A DNA stretch of 36,369 nt from JAAKFL01 sp964629645. Lineage in GTDB: Bacteria; Chlamydiota; Chlamydiia; Chlamydiales; SLFE01. Below, in pieces: positions 15,651 to 24,272 of this stretch. The DNA lies in assembly GCA_964629645.1 (NCBI GenBank), contig CAZVSU010000014.1, positions 1 through 36,369 on the forward strand, read 5' to 3'. Below the pieces are notes generated by a model. That model was given only the letters and a program-made list of their open reading frames with translations, was not told the origin of the DNA and did not search any database. The translations under genes and the position numbers were made by a program. Every line of letters starts with the position of its first letter. Position 1 is the stretch's first letter.

Positions 15651-16838
15651 TTATTCAACCCTCAAAGGCAGATTTTCAATCGTTGAAACGATTGCCTTCA
15701 TCGACTCTGGACGCCTCTTAGGATCATGTTGAAGAATCATAGACGTTAAGTCTTCCAGCGTCTTCACGCCTCGGACAGGCACGGCAAGCGGCTTTCTGCT
15801 TTCAATCAAATCTTTCAGCTTCAGGCAAAGCTCGTAGTAATCTTGGTAAGCGGCTTCAATTTTTCCGACCTCCTTTTCTGCAATGTAGTGATCGCCTGAA
15901 GTCAAAAAAAACGCGAGGTCGCCGTAGGCCCACATATCAAACCGCCTGCCGTCTAGTTGCGTCAAATCAGAGGGCGACGGGGGAAAACAGGCCCAGTACT
16001 CGGGAGGAAAGTGCCATAAAGTGCCGCGTTCTTTGGAGCTGTCTTTCGGACCCGCAAATCCTAAATCAGCTACGAGCGCACGAATCGCCCCTTCTCGCCT
16101 TGTCAGCAAAATATTGGCAGGCTTGATGTCGTAGTGGCAAAGTTCGCGCGAGTGGAGATGGGCAAGACCTTTTGCGACATCGAGCGCAATCCGGCGCACT
16201 TCCCTTTTCGTCAAGGTATGCGTTTCCAAGTAGGATTCCAGGCTCCCTTCTTCTGCGAGCTCAAAACAAAAACCCGTTGAAGGTATCTCGCCGATTCTGG
16301 ATTTGAAGACGTGAAAAAGAGTCACGATCGAATCGCAGCGTCCCACTTTTGCAAAAGTGCATGCGAGCTTTTCAGCAGCGGCTTTTTTGACCACCCCCTC
16401 TTTTCCTGAAAAAAGGTCGATTGCCATCGCGTAGACCTTCAGGCTAAAAAAATCGATCCCTTTGAAGTAGACTTTTTCCGCTCCGGCTCCAAGCTCCTGG
16501 CTCGGACAGGGAATGATCGCCTCGAAACCGGAATCTAACTCTTCATTTTCTGCGATGTAAAGGTCCCATTCACGATCGCTGGAGCTGATGACATACTGTT
16601 TCTTTTCGGGTAGCGGCCGCAAGGTATCAAAATGCTCGCGAATAAACTGAGCGATTTTTTTGAGCTGTTTGGGGTCGATTCCATGATCTTGAAGCACAGC
16701 AACTCGTCTTTCCGACACCCCTAAATCAAGAAACGTGGGCTCTGATGCAGCCTCTTCGTTTTCAACTGAGGGAACGGGATCAACGTCCACCCCTTGAGAA
16801 TGCAGGTAAAACCTAAGAGCGGTATTAAGTAAAAACAT
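15651..16838 (-). CDS. Protein kinase-like protein (Ser/Thr type), candidate effector
   Basis: The 395-residue product has a roughly 110-residue N-terminal region of unknown fold followed by a Hanks-type kinase domain. A Gly-rich loop LGAGAEKV lies at about 116-123, a probable ATP-binding Lys134 in SLKVYA, an alpha-C Glu156, the catalytic loop His235-Tyr-Asp237 with Lys239 and Asn242, and Asp258-Leu-Gly in place of DFG. The PPE at 278-280 stands for APE. The core catalytic residues are present, so it is probably active. The start at 16838 is chosen because AAGGAG (complement of 16844-16850) precedes it and the earlier in-frame ATG at 16874 falls inside a likely -10 box. No membrane segment is seen, unlike PknD-type sensors. 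Confidence 0.82.
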   Translation of the reverse strand: MFLLNTALRFYLHSQGVDVDPVPSVENEEAASEPTFLDLGVSERRVAVLQDHGIDPKQLKKIAQFIREHFDTLRPLPEKKQYVISSSDREWDLYIAENEELDSGFEAIIPCPSQELGAGAEKVYFKGIDFFSLKVYAMAIDLFSGKEGVVKKAAAEKLACTFAKVGRCDSIVTLFHVFKSRIGEIPSTGFCFELAEEGSLESYLETHTLTKREVRRIALDVAKGLAHLHSRELCHYDIKPANILLTRREGAIRALVADLGFAGPKDSSKERGTLWHFPPEYWACFPPSPSDLTQLDGRRFDMWAYGDLAFFLTSGDHYIAEKEVGKIEAAYQDYYELCLKLKDLIESRKPLAVPVRGVKTLEDLTSMILQHDPKRRPESMKAIVSTIENLPLRVE

Positions 16839-16869
16839 TTGCACTCCTTTACTTCGAATGAAAGGATGC

Positions 16870-16899
16870 ATCATAACATTATATTCAATATAAAATCAA
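16870..16899 (-). promoter_or_regulatory. Candidate promoter of the shorter kinase gene
   Basis: On the minus strand, TTGATT (16894-16899) and TATGAT (16870-16875) are 18 bases apart. Transcription would start near 16863, giving a short leader that carries the ribosome binding site for the ATG at 16838. The -35 box touches the stop codon of the upstream kinase gene. Confidence 0.5.
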
Positions 16900-18717
16900 T
16901 TAATAAAGTTTAATAATACTATTTAATTCCCCTTTTGCTTCAGCTGCTGTGGGCCTTTTGAGGGGGTCGGGATTCATCATTCTCCAGAGCAAATGTTTGA
17001 TCGTCCCCTTTGCCGGCTCGGGCAAAGCATCGTTTTGTCTCAAAATCGAAAGAAATGCCGGCGTCATTTTTCCCACACGGTTGAGATGCTCCATAGCCGG
17101 GGTTTTCTCTCCCGTCAATACGAGCCATCCCGTCGCTCCCAACGACCAAATATCGGCAGGCGGCCCTATGTCGGACAGTTTTCCGGATCCGAACATGGCC
17201 GACGCCACCTCTGGAGACAGATAATAAGGTGTTCCCGCCGGCCTGACGCGGTCGAGAGAGCAACAGAAACCAAAGTCGCAAAGAACTCCTGCCAGTCCAT
17301 TTTTTTGAGCGTGCTCCGTTTCGTCTTCTAAGAGGATGTTGTCAGGTTTAATGTCGAGGTGGACAAGCCCGTAGAGATCGTGCATGGCTTCAAGGGCGGA
17401 TAGGATGTCCAAGAGTATCGCGGCAAATTGCGGCTTCGTGAGGTCCAAGCCTGAATTTGAAGTGTATTGTTTCAAATCTCCGCGGTTGTAATACCGCATC
17501 ATAATGGACTGTTTGGTGATCGCTTTTGTATTTTCTCCTTGGCCTTTTTCTTTTTTGGTCTGATACCTTGAGATGGTCAGGAAGTCGACGACTCCCCGCA
17601 CCCCCTTGAGCATTTGCAAACAGTGCCGCTCGTTGTCGCTTGAGATTTTCATGCTCGACGTATGGTTGCATGGGTCCGAGACCCGCGAAACCCCGTTGGC
17701 GTAGACTCTGCCCACCATTTCGAAAGGATCATTGAGAACGACCGACATGGAGATCACCTTAAATGAACCCCTTCCAATGATTTTTTGCTGACGGCCGTTA
17801 TGTTTCGATCCTTTCAAATGGATAAACAGCTTATCGGCGAAATACTGGATCACATAGGGAAAACGCGTTTGCTTGGGCCGCAAATAAAGAAAGGGGTTTT
17901 TGGGATCTCTTTTGGTCTGTTCTTCGAGTCTTTTTGGGAGAATCGTTTTGTTACTCCCATAGGAAAGAACATTTCTGACGAAACGAATGTCGTTGATGGA
18001 AAGACCTGTCATTGGATGAGGCGTGCTGTCGCGAAAAAATTGGCTCTGTTCGAGACGATTGAGTTCCGCTTTGGCGATGAGATCTTGGTATTTGTTATGA
18101 ATTTTGAGCCTGCCGTTCGTCTCCTCAATGTATCTTTGAAGCTCAATCGCCGATTTCATTTCGGCCAATTTTTTATCCTCTGCCTCCATATTGTGCTGCA
18201 TAATCAGCAAGGAGATGGTTTCGACTTTTTCAGTCAGCGTCTCGTTGAGCATCTCGTAGTGGCACAGGATCACTTTCTTTTTGTCTTCTTCCCCTTGATA
18301 CGAGCTTTTGACCAGCCTTTTGATCCCTCTAGACGCGCTGCCAATGCGGTCGCTGAGATCGCGAAGACCTGAAAGAAGCTTCCACCTGCGGTCAGTTGTT
18401 GTCGCTTCAACATGAGACTCGACTTCGATTTCGCACAGGATTTCGCGAATCTTATTTTCCAAATCTGTGAGTCCGGCGGAAAAGTAGACATGGCTCTCTC
18501 CTGACAACAATCGTGAAGCGCCTGTCAAAAACTTTGACACATATCCTTCACCCAGAGCATATTTTGTCGCATCGACAAGAAGCGCCCCCGACTTATGAAA
18601 GGTCATGGCATTGGGATCATAGTAGTACTTATCCCCGGCATCGACTTCCGCTAGAGACTTCAACCCCCTCAAGACATTGTCTAATCGATCAAGTACCGAC
18701 TCATTTCCATTGATCAT
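16900..18717 (-). CDS. Large Ser/Thr kinase-like protein with N-terminal helical domain, ATP-binding Lys replaced
   Basis: The 605-residue protein has a helical, partly coiled-coil-like N-terminal half (about 1-300) and a C-terminal kinase domain. Visible motifs are a Gly-rich loop IGRGSFKV (314-321), alpha-C Glu363, His453-Leu-Asp455 with Lys457 and Asn460, Asp481-Phe-Gly483, Ser-Pro-Glu 501-503 and Asp522. Aligning SLKVYA of the neighbouring kinase with VGRVYA here puts Arg337 where the ATP-binding Lys should be, so activity is doubtful. No membrane segment or signal peptide is seen. The ATG at 18717 follows a GGGGAG. It is 61 bases upstream of the shorter kinase gene, and the two probably arose from a common ancestor. 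Delivery into a host cell is an inference. Confidence 0.82.
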   Translation of the reverse strand: MINGNESVLDRLDNVLRGLKSLAEVDAGDKYYYDPNAMTFHKSGALLVDATKYALGEGYVSKFLTGASRLLSGESHVYFSAGLTDLENKIREILCEIEVESHVEATTTDRRWKLLSGLRDLSDRIGSASRGIKRLVKSSYQGEEDKKKVILCHYEMLNETLTEKVETISLLIMQHNMEAEDKKLAEMKSAIELQRYIEETNGRLKIHNKYQDLIAKAELNRLEQSQFFRDSTPHPMTGLSINDIRFVRNVLSYGSNKTILPKRLEEQTKRDPKNPFLYLRPKQTRFPYVIQYFADKLFIHLKGSKHNGRQQKIIGRGSFKVISMSVVLNDPFEMVGRVYANGVSRVSDPCNHTSSMKISSDNERHCLQMLKGVRGVVDFLTISRYQTKKEKGQGENTKAITKQSIMMRYYNRGDLKQYTSNSGLDLTKPQFAAILLDILSALEAMHDLYGLVHLDIKPDNILLEDETEHAQKNGLAGVLCDFGFCCSLDRVRPAGTPYYLSPEVASAMFGSGKLSDIGPPADIWSLGATGWLVLTGEKTPAMEHLNRVGKMTPAFLSILRQNDALPEPAKGTIKHLLWRMMNPDPLKRPTAAEAKGELNSIIKLY

Positions 18718-18890
18718 ACCCGCTCCCCGCTCTTCAAGTTAATTTGCCTTGTATCCATGAGTGCTTGACCGAAATCACATGACTCAAAGAAAAATTAAAA
18801 TTGCTCTTAAAATTGCAACCAGAACCTGTTCATACCACAAGATGTAAGGGGGATAGGGGTAAAATTCAAGTTATTATTTGAAAACCAAAA

Positions 18891-18920
18891 GAATACGAGA
18901 TATTGAAATATCTGAATACG
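18891..18920. repeat. Palindrome flanked by 7-base direct repeats
   Basis: AGATATT and AATATCT (18898-18904 and 18907-18913) form a palindrome with two central bases. It is bracketed by GAATACG at 18891-18897 and again at 18914-18920. It lies between the kinase gene start and the symporter stop, a 214-base gap that otherwise shows no gene. Its role is unknown. Confidence 0.5.
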
Positions 18921-18931
18921 TGAAAGTTAGG

Positions 18932-20311
18932 TTAATTGACAAAGAGTGTATCGAAATTAACAATCTCGGCCATCTGAAGAAGAATCGCAATGATCGCGAT
19001 CGGCGCAAGCCACCGAATAAAAAAGACCCACGGCCTCCAGAGCCACTTGAGGCTGGACCCTTCCTTGAATTCATGTTCCAACATTGATGTGTCCAAAAAC
19101 CATCCTGTAAAAAGAACCGTCATGAATCCTGCAATGGGTATGATCCAATTGGAAACCAGACCGTCAATCGTTGCAAAAAAGGTCGTGCCGTAAAGCTCGT
19201 CCCATTGACTAAATAACGTGTGGCTTCCCGAAAGGGCAGACGGAATCCCGAAGATAAACATTGCGGCTCCGACAATGAGGACCGATCGTTTTCTCGACCA
19301 TCCAAAAAGGTCCATAAAGTTGGCAGCGCAAACTTCGATGAGCGGCATCGCAGACGTCAGCGCCGTGAAGACAAACAGGGTAAAAAAAGTGGCAGAGACA
19401 ATGAGAGCGCCGGGCAGCTTAGAAAAAAGGAGGGGAAGCGCCTTAAAAACAAGTCCGGGTCCCGACTCCGGAGGTTGGTCAAAAGTAAAAAGCACTGGAA
19501 ATATGGTGAGCGACGCAAGGCAGGCAACGAGCAAAATCATCGACCCGACAATGAGGCCGGTTTTTGGAATATCATCTTCTCTTCTCAGGTAGCTTCCGTA
19601 AGTGAGCATCACACCCTGCCCCAGGCTTAACGTAAAAAATGAAAGTCCAAGCGCCTCTAAAAACCCCGACGGTTTTAAGTTAGCGGCATCCGGAGAGAAA
19701 ATAAAACGGACAGCCTCGTCGAATCCGTCAAGCGTCAGACTGTAAAGGCAAAGGATCACAAGGAGGATGAGGAGGCCGGTGGTCATAAAACGGCTCCAAT
19801 ACTCGATTCCGTGCCTGACGCCAGGCAAAACAAGTCCGACAGTCAGGGCAATAAAAATGGCCTGCCAAAACAATGTAATATCGCCGGCAGATTGCAAAAT
19901 ATCGAACGTTTGCAAGATCTCTTCCGGCGTTTTTCCCACCCAGAATTGATTGAGCGACATCAAAATATAGTTGAGACCCCAGCCGGCGAGAACGCTGTAG
20001 TAGGTCATAATCAAAAATGACGCGGAGACTCCCAGCCACCCGGCCGCCTTCCAGACTGCCGAATCTCCTGAGAGAGACTGAAAAACTCCGACCGCTCCTC
20101 TCTGCGCCCGGCGCCCAAGCGTGAGCTCTGCAATAAAAAGAGGAACGCCGACGAAAAAGGTGCAAAAAAAGTAGATAAAAACAAAGAGCCCCCCTCCGTT
20201 TTCTCCCGTAACATAGGGGAATTTCCAGAGGGTTCCAAGGCCGATGGCCGAGCCGGCAGCAGCAAGGACGAATCCTAGCTGAGAGCTCCAATGTTCTCTT
20301 TGTTTAGGCAT
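18932..20311 (-). CDS. Sodium-dependent transporter, SNF/NSS family
   Basis: The 459-residue protein has eleven or twelve membrane segments and the family opening: WSSQLGFVLAAAGSAIGLG near residues 7-25, followed by WKFPYVTGENGGGLF, the unwound-helix region that binds sodium and substrate. Bacterial relatives (TnaT, MhsT, LeuT) take up amino acids with sodium, and Chlamydia genomes encode a related transporter. An intracellular bacterium that must import amino acids would need it, but the substrate cannot be read from the sequence. The length is typical of the 11-segment bacterial type. It stands alone on its strand, with a divergent short operon beginning at 20497. Confidence 0.92.
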   Translation of the reverse strand: MPKQREHWSSQLGFVLAAAGSAIGLGTLWKFPYVTGENGGGLFVFIYFFCTFFVGVPLFIAELTLGRRAQRGAVGVFQSLSGDSAVWKAAGWLGVSASFLIMTYYSVLAGWGLNYILMSLNQFWVGKTPEEILQTFDILQSAGDITLFWQAIFIALTVGLVLPGVRHGIEYWSRFMTTGLLILLVILCLYSLTLDGFDEAVRFIFSPDAANLKPSGFLEALGLSFFTLSLGQGVMLTYGSYLRREDDIPKTGLIVGSMILLVACLASLTIFPVLFTFDQPPESGPGLVFKALPLLFSKLPGALIVSATFFTLFVFTALTSAMPLIEVCAANFMDLFGWSRKRSVLIVGAAMFIFGIPSALSGSHTLFSQWDELYGTTFFATIDGLVSNWIIPIAGFMTVLFTGWFLDTSMLEHEFKEGSSLKWLWRPWVFFIRWLAPIAIIAILLQMAEIVNFDTLFVN

Positions 20312-20496
20312 TGAGTGATCCTAAAAATCTTAAGAATACCCCGTACTATAACAACTCGCGGCCTTGTTGTCACCCAAAGAAACCGAGTTTTTGATAGGCC
20401 CATCTTTATAAATGCCGACCTTTTGCAGATAGTGTCTTGTCATAATTTAAGGAAACGAATATCCTTGAAATTTTTAATTGAAGGACACAATGCCTC

Positions 20497-20622
20497 ATGA
20501 CACAGACCCTTCTCGGCAACCTCGTGACGGAGGTCACAGTAGTGGGAATTGTGACGATTGTTTTCTTAACTTTGTTTATTGTGGCCGGCATTCGTCAAAT
20601 GCTCAAAGATCCCGATCAATAA
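20497..20622 (+). CDS. Small single-pass membrane peptide (41 residues)
   Basis: A 41-residue frame starts at 20497 with MTQTLLGNLVTEVTV, has one hydrophobic segment (about residues 13-31) and ends in a polar tail, RQMLKDPDQ. It is too short for usual gene finders. AAGGA lies about eleven bases upstream, and the stop is six bases before the YkgJ-like gene, suggesting an operon. An overlapping frame from the ATG at 20490 has a better-placed AAGGA, but its protein looks random. No family is recognised. Small membrane peptides of this kind often stabilise a larger membrane complex, which cannot be named here. Confidence 0.5.
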   Translation: MTQTLLGNLVTEVTVVGIVTIVFLTLFIVAGIRQMLKDPDQ

Positions 20623-20628
20623 CCGCTT

Positions 20629-21057
20629 ATGTCTCTCAAAATGCTCCCCTCCTGGACCCATGACGGGCTTCGCTTTTCCTGCACGGGCTGCGGAAAATGC
20701 TGCACCGGGTCTCCGGGCTATACGTGGGTCACGGAACAGGAAATTGCCTCGATGGCCGCGTTTTTAAACCTTTCGGTTCAAGATTTTGGAAAGCGCTATC
20801 TCCGTTTAGTCAAGGGGCGCTTCTCACTGCTTGAAGAGTCCGAGTCTTATAGCTGCGTCTTCCTTAAGGATAATAAGTGCACCATCTATCCCGTTCGCCC
20901 GACTCAGTGCCGCACCTACCCGTGGTGGCTCCAAAACTTGACATCCGAAGAGGCGTGGCACAAAGCGGCCGCTCTTTGTGAAGGAATCGGAAAAGGCGAG
21001 GTGGTCCCCTACGACACAATCGAAGACAGCGTCAGGCAGGAATGGAAAGACAATTAA
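20629..21057 (+). CDS. YkgJ-like cysteine-cluster protein
   Basis: The 142-residue protein has the YkgJ (CxxCxxCC) pattern: FSCTGCGKCC at residues 17-25 near the N-terminus, then further cysteines in SYSCVFLKDNKCTIYPVRPTQCRTYPWW. This layout, thought to bind zinc or an iron-sulfur cluster, defines a widespread family of unknown function. No strong ribosome binding site is seen before the ATG, so translation may be coupled to the 41-residue peptide. Its 3' end overlaps the start of the Mrp-type gene by 16 bases. A cluster-binding protein beside an iron-sulfur carrier-type ATPase is suggestive but not proof of a shared role. Confidence 0.85.
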   Translation: MSLKMLPSWTHDGLRFSCTGCGKCCTGSPGYTWVTEQEIASMAAFLNLSVQDFGKRYLRLVKGRFSLLEESESYSCVFLKDNKCTIYPVRPTQCRTYPWWLQNLTSEEAWHKAAALCEGIGKGEVVPYDTIEDSVRQEWKDN

Positions 21058-21836
21058 AACAAATTGCCTATGAGACACTTATGGTGGGCTCCGGCAAGGG
21101 AGGGGTCGGTAAATCCACTGTCACCGTCAATCTCGCCGTCGCCCTGGCGCGCAAAGGGTTGAGAGTCGGAATCTTAGATGCCGATCTTTATGGCCCCTCC
21201 GTCCCTGTGATGACCGGACTGAGGCAAATGAGCCCGGAAATGACCGTAGATGGAGCAGGACAGCAAAAATTTCTCCCTTTCGAAAAATTCGGCGTCAAAA
21301 TCTTCTCTTTAGGATTTTTTTTAGACGAATCGAAATCAATTTTGTGGCGGGGCCCCATGCTTCACGGAATGTTGCAAAAAATGGTCTTTGAAGTAGAATG
21401 GGGAGTATTAGACATACTACTCATAGACCTGCCTCCCGGCACCGGAGACGTCCCCCTTTCACTCAGCCAAATCTTAACACTAAACGGCGCGCTGATTGTG
21501 ACGACACCGCAAGAGCTGGCTGCCGTCGACGCTTTGAAGGCGATCAATGCTTTAGAGCAGCTCGATGTCCCCATCTTGGGCGTGATCGAAAACATGGCAG
21601 GTTTTACAGCCCCCGACACACAAGTCCATTACCCAATATTTGGCGAAGGAAAAGGTGAAGAGCTGGCCCACCGCGCAAAGGCGCCTCTGCTTACGAGCAT
21701 TCCTCTTTTGCCTGCAATCAGGCAGGGAGGAGACGAAGGGATCCCTTCGGCATTTCATAGCGGTGATGAAGGGGCGGGTCGAGCCTTTATGGATTTAGCC
21801 GCAGCACTGGTAGGCATGAATGCGAATTTAGAATAA
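21042..21836 (+). CDS. Mrp/ApbC-type P-loop ATPase, lacking the CxxC cluster site
   Basis: Mrp/NBP35 proteins are ATPases that carry and hand over iron-sulfur clusters. The 264-residue product has the deviant Walker A GKGGVGKS (18-25), DADLYGPS, and DLPPGTGD. It lacks the N-terminal DUF59 domain of long forms. In active carriers the segment after VIENM contains Cys-Pro-x-Cys; here it reads FTAPDTQVHYPIFG, with Ala and Thr in place of both cysteines. Cluster carriage by the usual route is therefore unlikely unless another protein, such as the neighbouring YkgJ-like one, supplies ligands (inference). It overlaps that gene by 16 bases and is followed by the phosphoglucomutase after 11. Confidence 0.88.
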   Translation: MERQLKQIAYETLMVGSGKGGVGKSTVTVNLAVALARKGLRVGILDADLYGPSVPVMTGLRQMSPEMTVDGAGQQKFLPFEKFGVKIFSLGFFLDESKSILWRGPMLHGMLQKMVFEVEWGVLDILLIDLPPGTGDVPLSLSQILTLNGALIVTTPQELAAVDALKAINALEQLDVPILGVIENMAGFTAPDTQVHYPIFGEGKGEELAHRAKAPLLTSIPLLPAIRQGGDEGIPSAFHSGDEGAGRAFMDLAAALVGMNANLE

Positions 21837-21847
21837 AGGATCTGGCT

Positions 21848-23602
21848 ATGATGGCGCTTTCGCTTGATCGTGAAACAAAAAAGAACGTTGATAAGTGGCT
21901 GGAAGGCAATTTCGACGAACAGACAAAATCTGAGATTCAGTCCTTGCTCGACAGCAATCCAGAGGCTCTTGTCAATGCTTTCTACACCCATCTTAAGTTC
22001 GGAACGGGAGGCATGCGCGGGCTGATGGGTCCCGGAACGAACCGGGTCAATGTCTATACGATCCGAGCGGCGGCAAAAGGGCTTGCGAACTATTTGCTCA
22101 AACAAAATTTCCCCACCTCGCCTATTTCTGTTCTCATCGGGTACGACTCGCGCTTAAATTCGAAGCGGTTTGCAGAAGAAGCGGCCATGGTCTTTGCCGC
22201 CTCTGGGATACGCGCTTATTTAAATGAAGACTTAAGACCCGTTCCGATGGTCTCTTTTGGAACGCGGCACAAACATTGCCACGCTGGCATTATGATCACG
22301 GCCTCGCACAACCCTCCCGCCTACAACGGGTTTAAAGTCTACTGGGGGCACGGAGCGCAAGTCTTGCCGCCCCATGACCAAGGGATTGTGGAGGAAGTGA
22401 ACAGAATTGAAAACCTCGACCAGATCCGTGTGGCCGATCCGGATGATTCTCACATCGTGAGATACGGCCCCGATCTCGATGAGGCCTACCTCCAAACCAT
22501 CAGCGACTATCAGCATTGTCCAGAGGACAATCAGCGCCTAGGCGACTCACTCAAAATTGTCTACACAAGTCTCCACGGCGCTGGGATCACTGTCATCCCG
22601 GAGGCACTTGCCATGTGGGGCTTTATCGACACCCACATCGTCGAGGCGCAGAAGATACCGGATGGAAACTTTCCGACGATTCCAGCTCCCAATCCGGAGA
22701 TCCGCGAAGCGCTGAGACTCGGAATCGACGCTCTTGTCGAAAATAGCAGCGACATTCTCCTCGCCACCGACGCCGACACAGACCGTGTGGGCTGTGTTGT
22801 CAACCACAATGGCGCCGTGACGGTTCTCGACGGCAATGAAATCGCGTGCATTTGCCTCTACCATATTCTGACACATGCCAAGCTCCCCGAAAGGCCTGCT
22901 CTGATCAAGACAATCGTGACGACTGAGCTTTTCAAAACAATTGGAGAGCACTTTAACGTCCCTTGCTTTGATGTTTTGACCGGCTTCAAATACATTGGGC
23001 AAATGATCAACAGCTGGGAACACGATCCGGAAGGGTATGACTACATCTTTGGAGGCGAAGAGTCTTACGGTTATCTCTTAGGAGACTACGCACGCGACAA
23101 AGACGCCGTGATCTCCTGCTGCCTTTTAGCCGAAGCGGCCCTTCAAGCCAAAAAAGAAGGCAAAACTCTCGTGGATACCTTGACTCACATTTATGAAGAA
23201 TTCGGCGTCTTTCGGTCCACACTCTCCTCCCTTGATTTCGGCGAAACGAAAGAGGGTCGGGAACAAATGAAAACGGCCATGATCCATTTAAGAGACCACC
23301 CCCCCTCGCAAATTCTAGGGACGGAAATTGTGGCTGTCGATGACTACCTTTCGTCGACAAAGACACATCTTACATCCTCCGAAACCGAACCGCTTGGGCT
23401 CCCCAAATCCGATGTTTTGGTCTATTGGATGGGAGACGGCAGCAAAATTGCCATCCGTCCTTCAGGAACAGAACCGAAAGTAAAAGTCTACGCCGAGGTC
23501 AAAAGCCATGAAGGATCGCCTGTCCCCTTAGGAATCGAACACTGCACTGTAATTGCGGATGAGTACGTCAGGACAGTCAAAAGCTTGATGAGAAACAAGT
23601 AA
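21848..23602 (+). CDS. Phosphoglucomutase/phosphopentomutase (alpha-D-phosphohexomutase family)
   Basis: The enzyme moves phosphate between C1 and C6 of glucose, or C1 and C5 of pentoses, feeding glycogen and sugar-nucleotide synthesis. The 584-residue protein has the phosphoserine loop TASHNPP with Ser153, the metal site DADTDR (308-313), the sugar-binding GGEESYGY, and the phosphate-binding RPSGTEPK near the C-terminus. Length and motifs fit the PGM2/YhxB group rather than the shorter GlmM or ManB types. AAGGA seven bases upstream supports the ATG at 21848. It is the last gene of the short operon; a weak hairpin (23611-23630) follows, without a T-run. Confidence 0.93.
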   Translation: MMALSLDRETKKNVDKWLEGNFDEQTKSEIQSLLDSNPEALVNAFYTHLKFGTGGMRGLMGPGTNRVNVYTIRAAAKGLANYLLKQNFPTSPISVLIGYDSRLNSKRFAEEAAMVFAASGIRAYLNEDLRPVPMVSFGTRHKHCHAGIMITASHNPPAYNGFKVYWGHGAQVLPPHDQGIVEEVNRIENLDQIRVADPDDSHIVRYGPDLDEAYLQTISDYQHCPEDNQRLGDSLKIVYTSLHGAGITVIPEALAMWGFIDTHIVEAQKIPDGNFPTIPAPNPEIREALRLGIDALVENSSDILLATDADTDRVGCVVNHNGAVTVLDGNEIACICLYHILTHAKLPERPALIKTIVTTELFKTIGEHFNVPCFDVLTGFKYIGQMINSWEHDPEGYDYIFGGEESYGYLLGDYARDKDAVISCCLLAEAALQAKKEGKTLVDTLTHIYEEFGVFRSTLSSLDFGETKEGREQMKTAMIHLRDHPPSQILGTEIVAVDDYLSSTKTHLTSSETEPLGLPKSDVLVYWMGDGSKIAIRPSGTEPKVKVYAEVKSHEGSPVPLGIEHCTVIADEYVRTVKSLMRNK

Positions 23603-23642
23603 TGTTTTAAGATCTGCGATTTTCCAGATCCAAAAGGCCCGT

Positions 23643-24008
23643 ATGCACATTTCGAACAACACCCCGAATAAGGCATGTGATCCCGATTCCTGCAGTTTTA
23701 AAATACCGCGGACAAAAAAAGAGCTCGCCATTCTCCAATCCGCGTCGGAAACCTTTGCTTTCGAAAAATCGTTTGTCAACTGCTCTGACACCGCACTAAG
23801 ACAAGTCAATGCGGAACTCATAAGATCCCAAATCGACCGCTACGGCTATTCAGCATTTAAAGACGAGCCTCACGAATACGACCGAATCCCAATTAAAAAA
23901 CTCGCGATTCTGATCTGTTTCGAAGGCAAGATGCGCAATCCCGAGATCCATCCTCACGGCGAGGGGATCGATGGTCCCCAAATAAAAGCGTTCAAAAAGC
24001 GCGCTTAA
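23643..24008 (+). CDS. Hypothetical protein
   Basis: A 121-residue frame starting at 23643, 40 bases after the phosphoglucomutase gene. The product is soluble, with two cysteines near the N-terminus (Cys12 and Cys17), a helical middle and a basic tail ending IKAFKKRA. No family, signal peptide or membrane segment is recognised. An AAGG lies close before the ATG. Its regular residue pattern and lack of a better frame on either strand make it more likely real than not. A 120-base gap then leads to tRNA-Leu. Confidence 0.5.
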   Translation: MHISNNTPNKACDPDSCSFKIPRTKKELAILQSASETFAFEKSFVNCSDTALRQVNAELIRSQIDRYGYSAFKDEPHEYDRIPIKKLAILICFEGKMRNPEIHPHGEGIDGPQIKAFKKRA

Positions 24009-24128
24009 TTTCCGACTCATTTTCGAACTCGTCGTCCACTTGCTTTGACAGCATTTTACTTTTTTTATCGCGGATAGCGCTAGAAAGTGCTTTATGAAAA
24101 AGGCTTAGGCTTTTATGATTATGCACAT

Positions 24129-24211
24129 GCCGAAGTGGCGGAATGGTAGACGCGGCAGATTCAAAATCTGCTCTGGGCAACCAGGTGTGGGTTCGAGTCC
24201 CACCTTCGGTA
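24129..24211 (+). tRNA. tRNA-Leu (CAA)
   Basis: The class II cloverleaf has anticodon CAA at 24162-24164, a long variable arm and the GTTCGAGTC T-arm. The acceptor stem pairs 24129-24135 with 24204-24210, starting with a G1-U72 wobble, and A73 is the usual leucine discriminator. CCA is not encoded. TATGAT at 24114-24119 is a possible -10 box, and a short T-run follows the gene. Confidence 0.96.
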
Positions 24212-24272
24212 CAGTTTTTTCCCTCTCAAAAAAGGTGATGACGTTCACCACACATCAATGTTTTGCAGACGA

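Noticed and set aside
18878..19087. Plus-strand basic 69-residue frame
   Set aside because: It overlaps the symporter 3' end on the opposite strand and has low-complexity Lys/Arg/Pro content.
20490..20663. Alternative frame overlapping the 41-residue peptide
   Set aside because: It has a better-placed AAGGA, but the encoded protein shows no structure and overlaps the start of the YkgJ-like gene.
23611..23630. Hairpin GATCTG / CAGATC after phosphoglucomutase as a terminator
   Set aside because: The stem is only six pairs and no T-run follows, so it is too weak to call.
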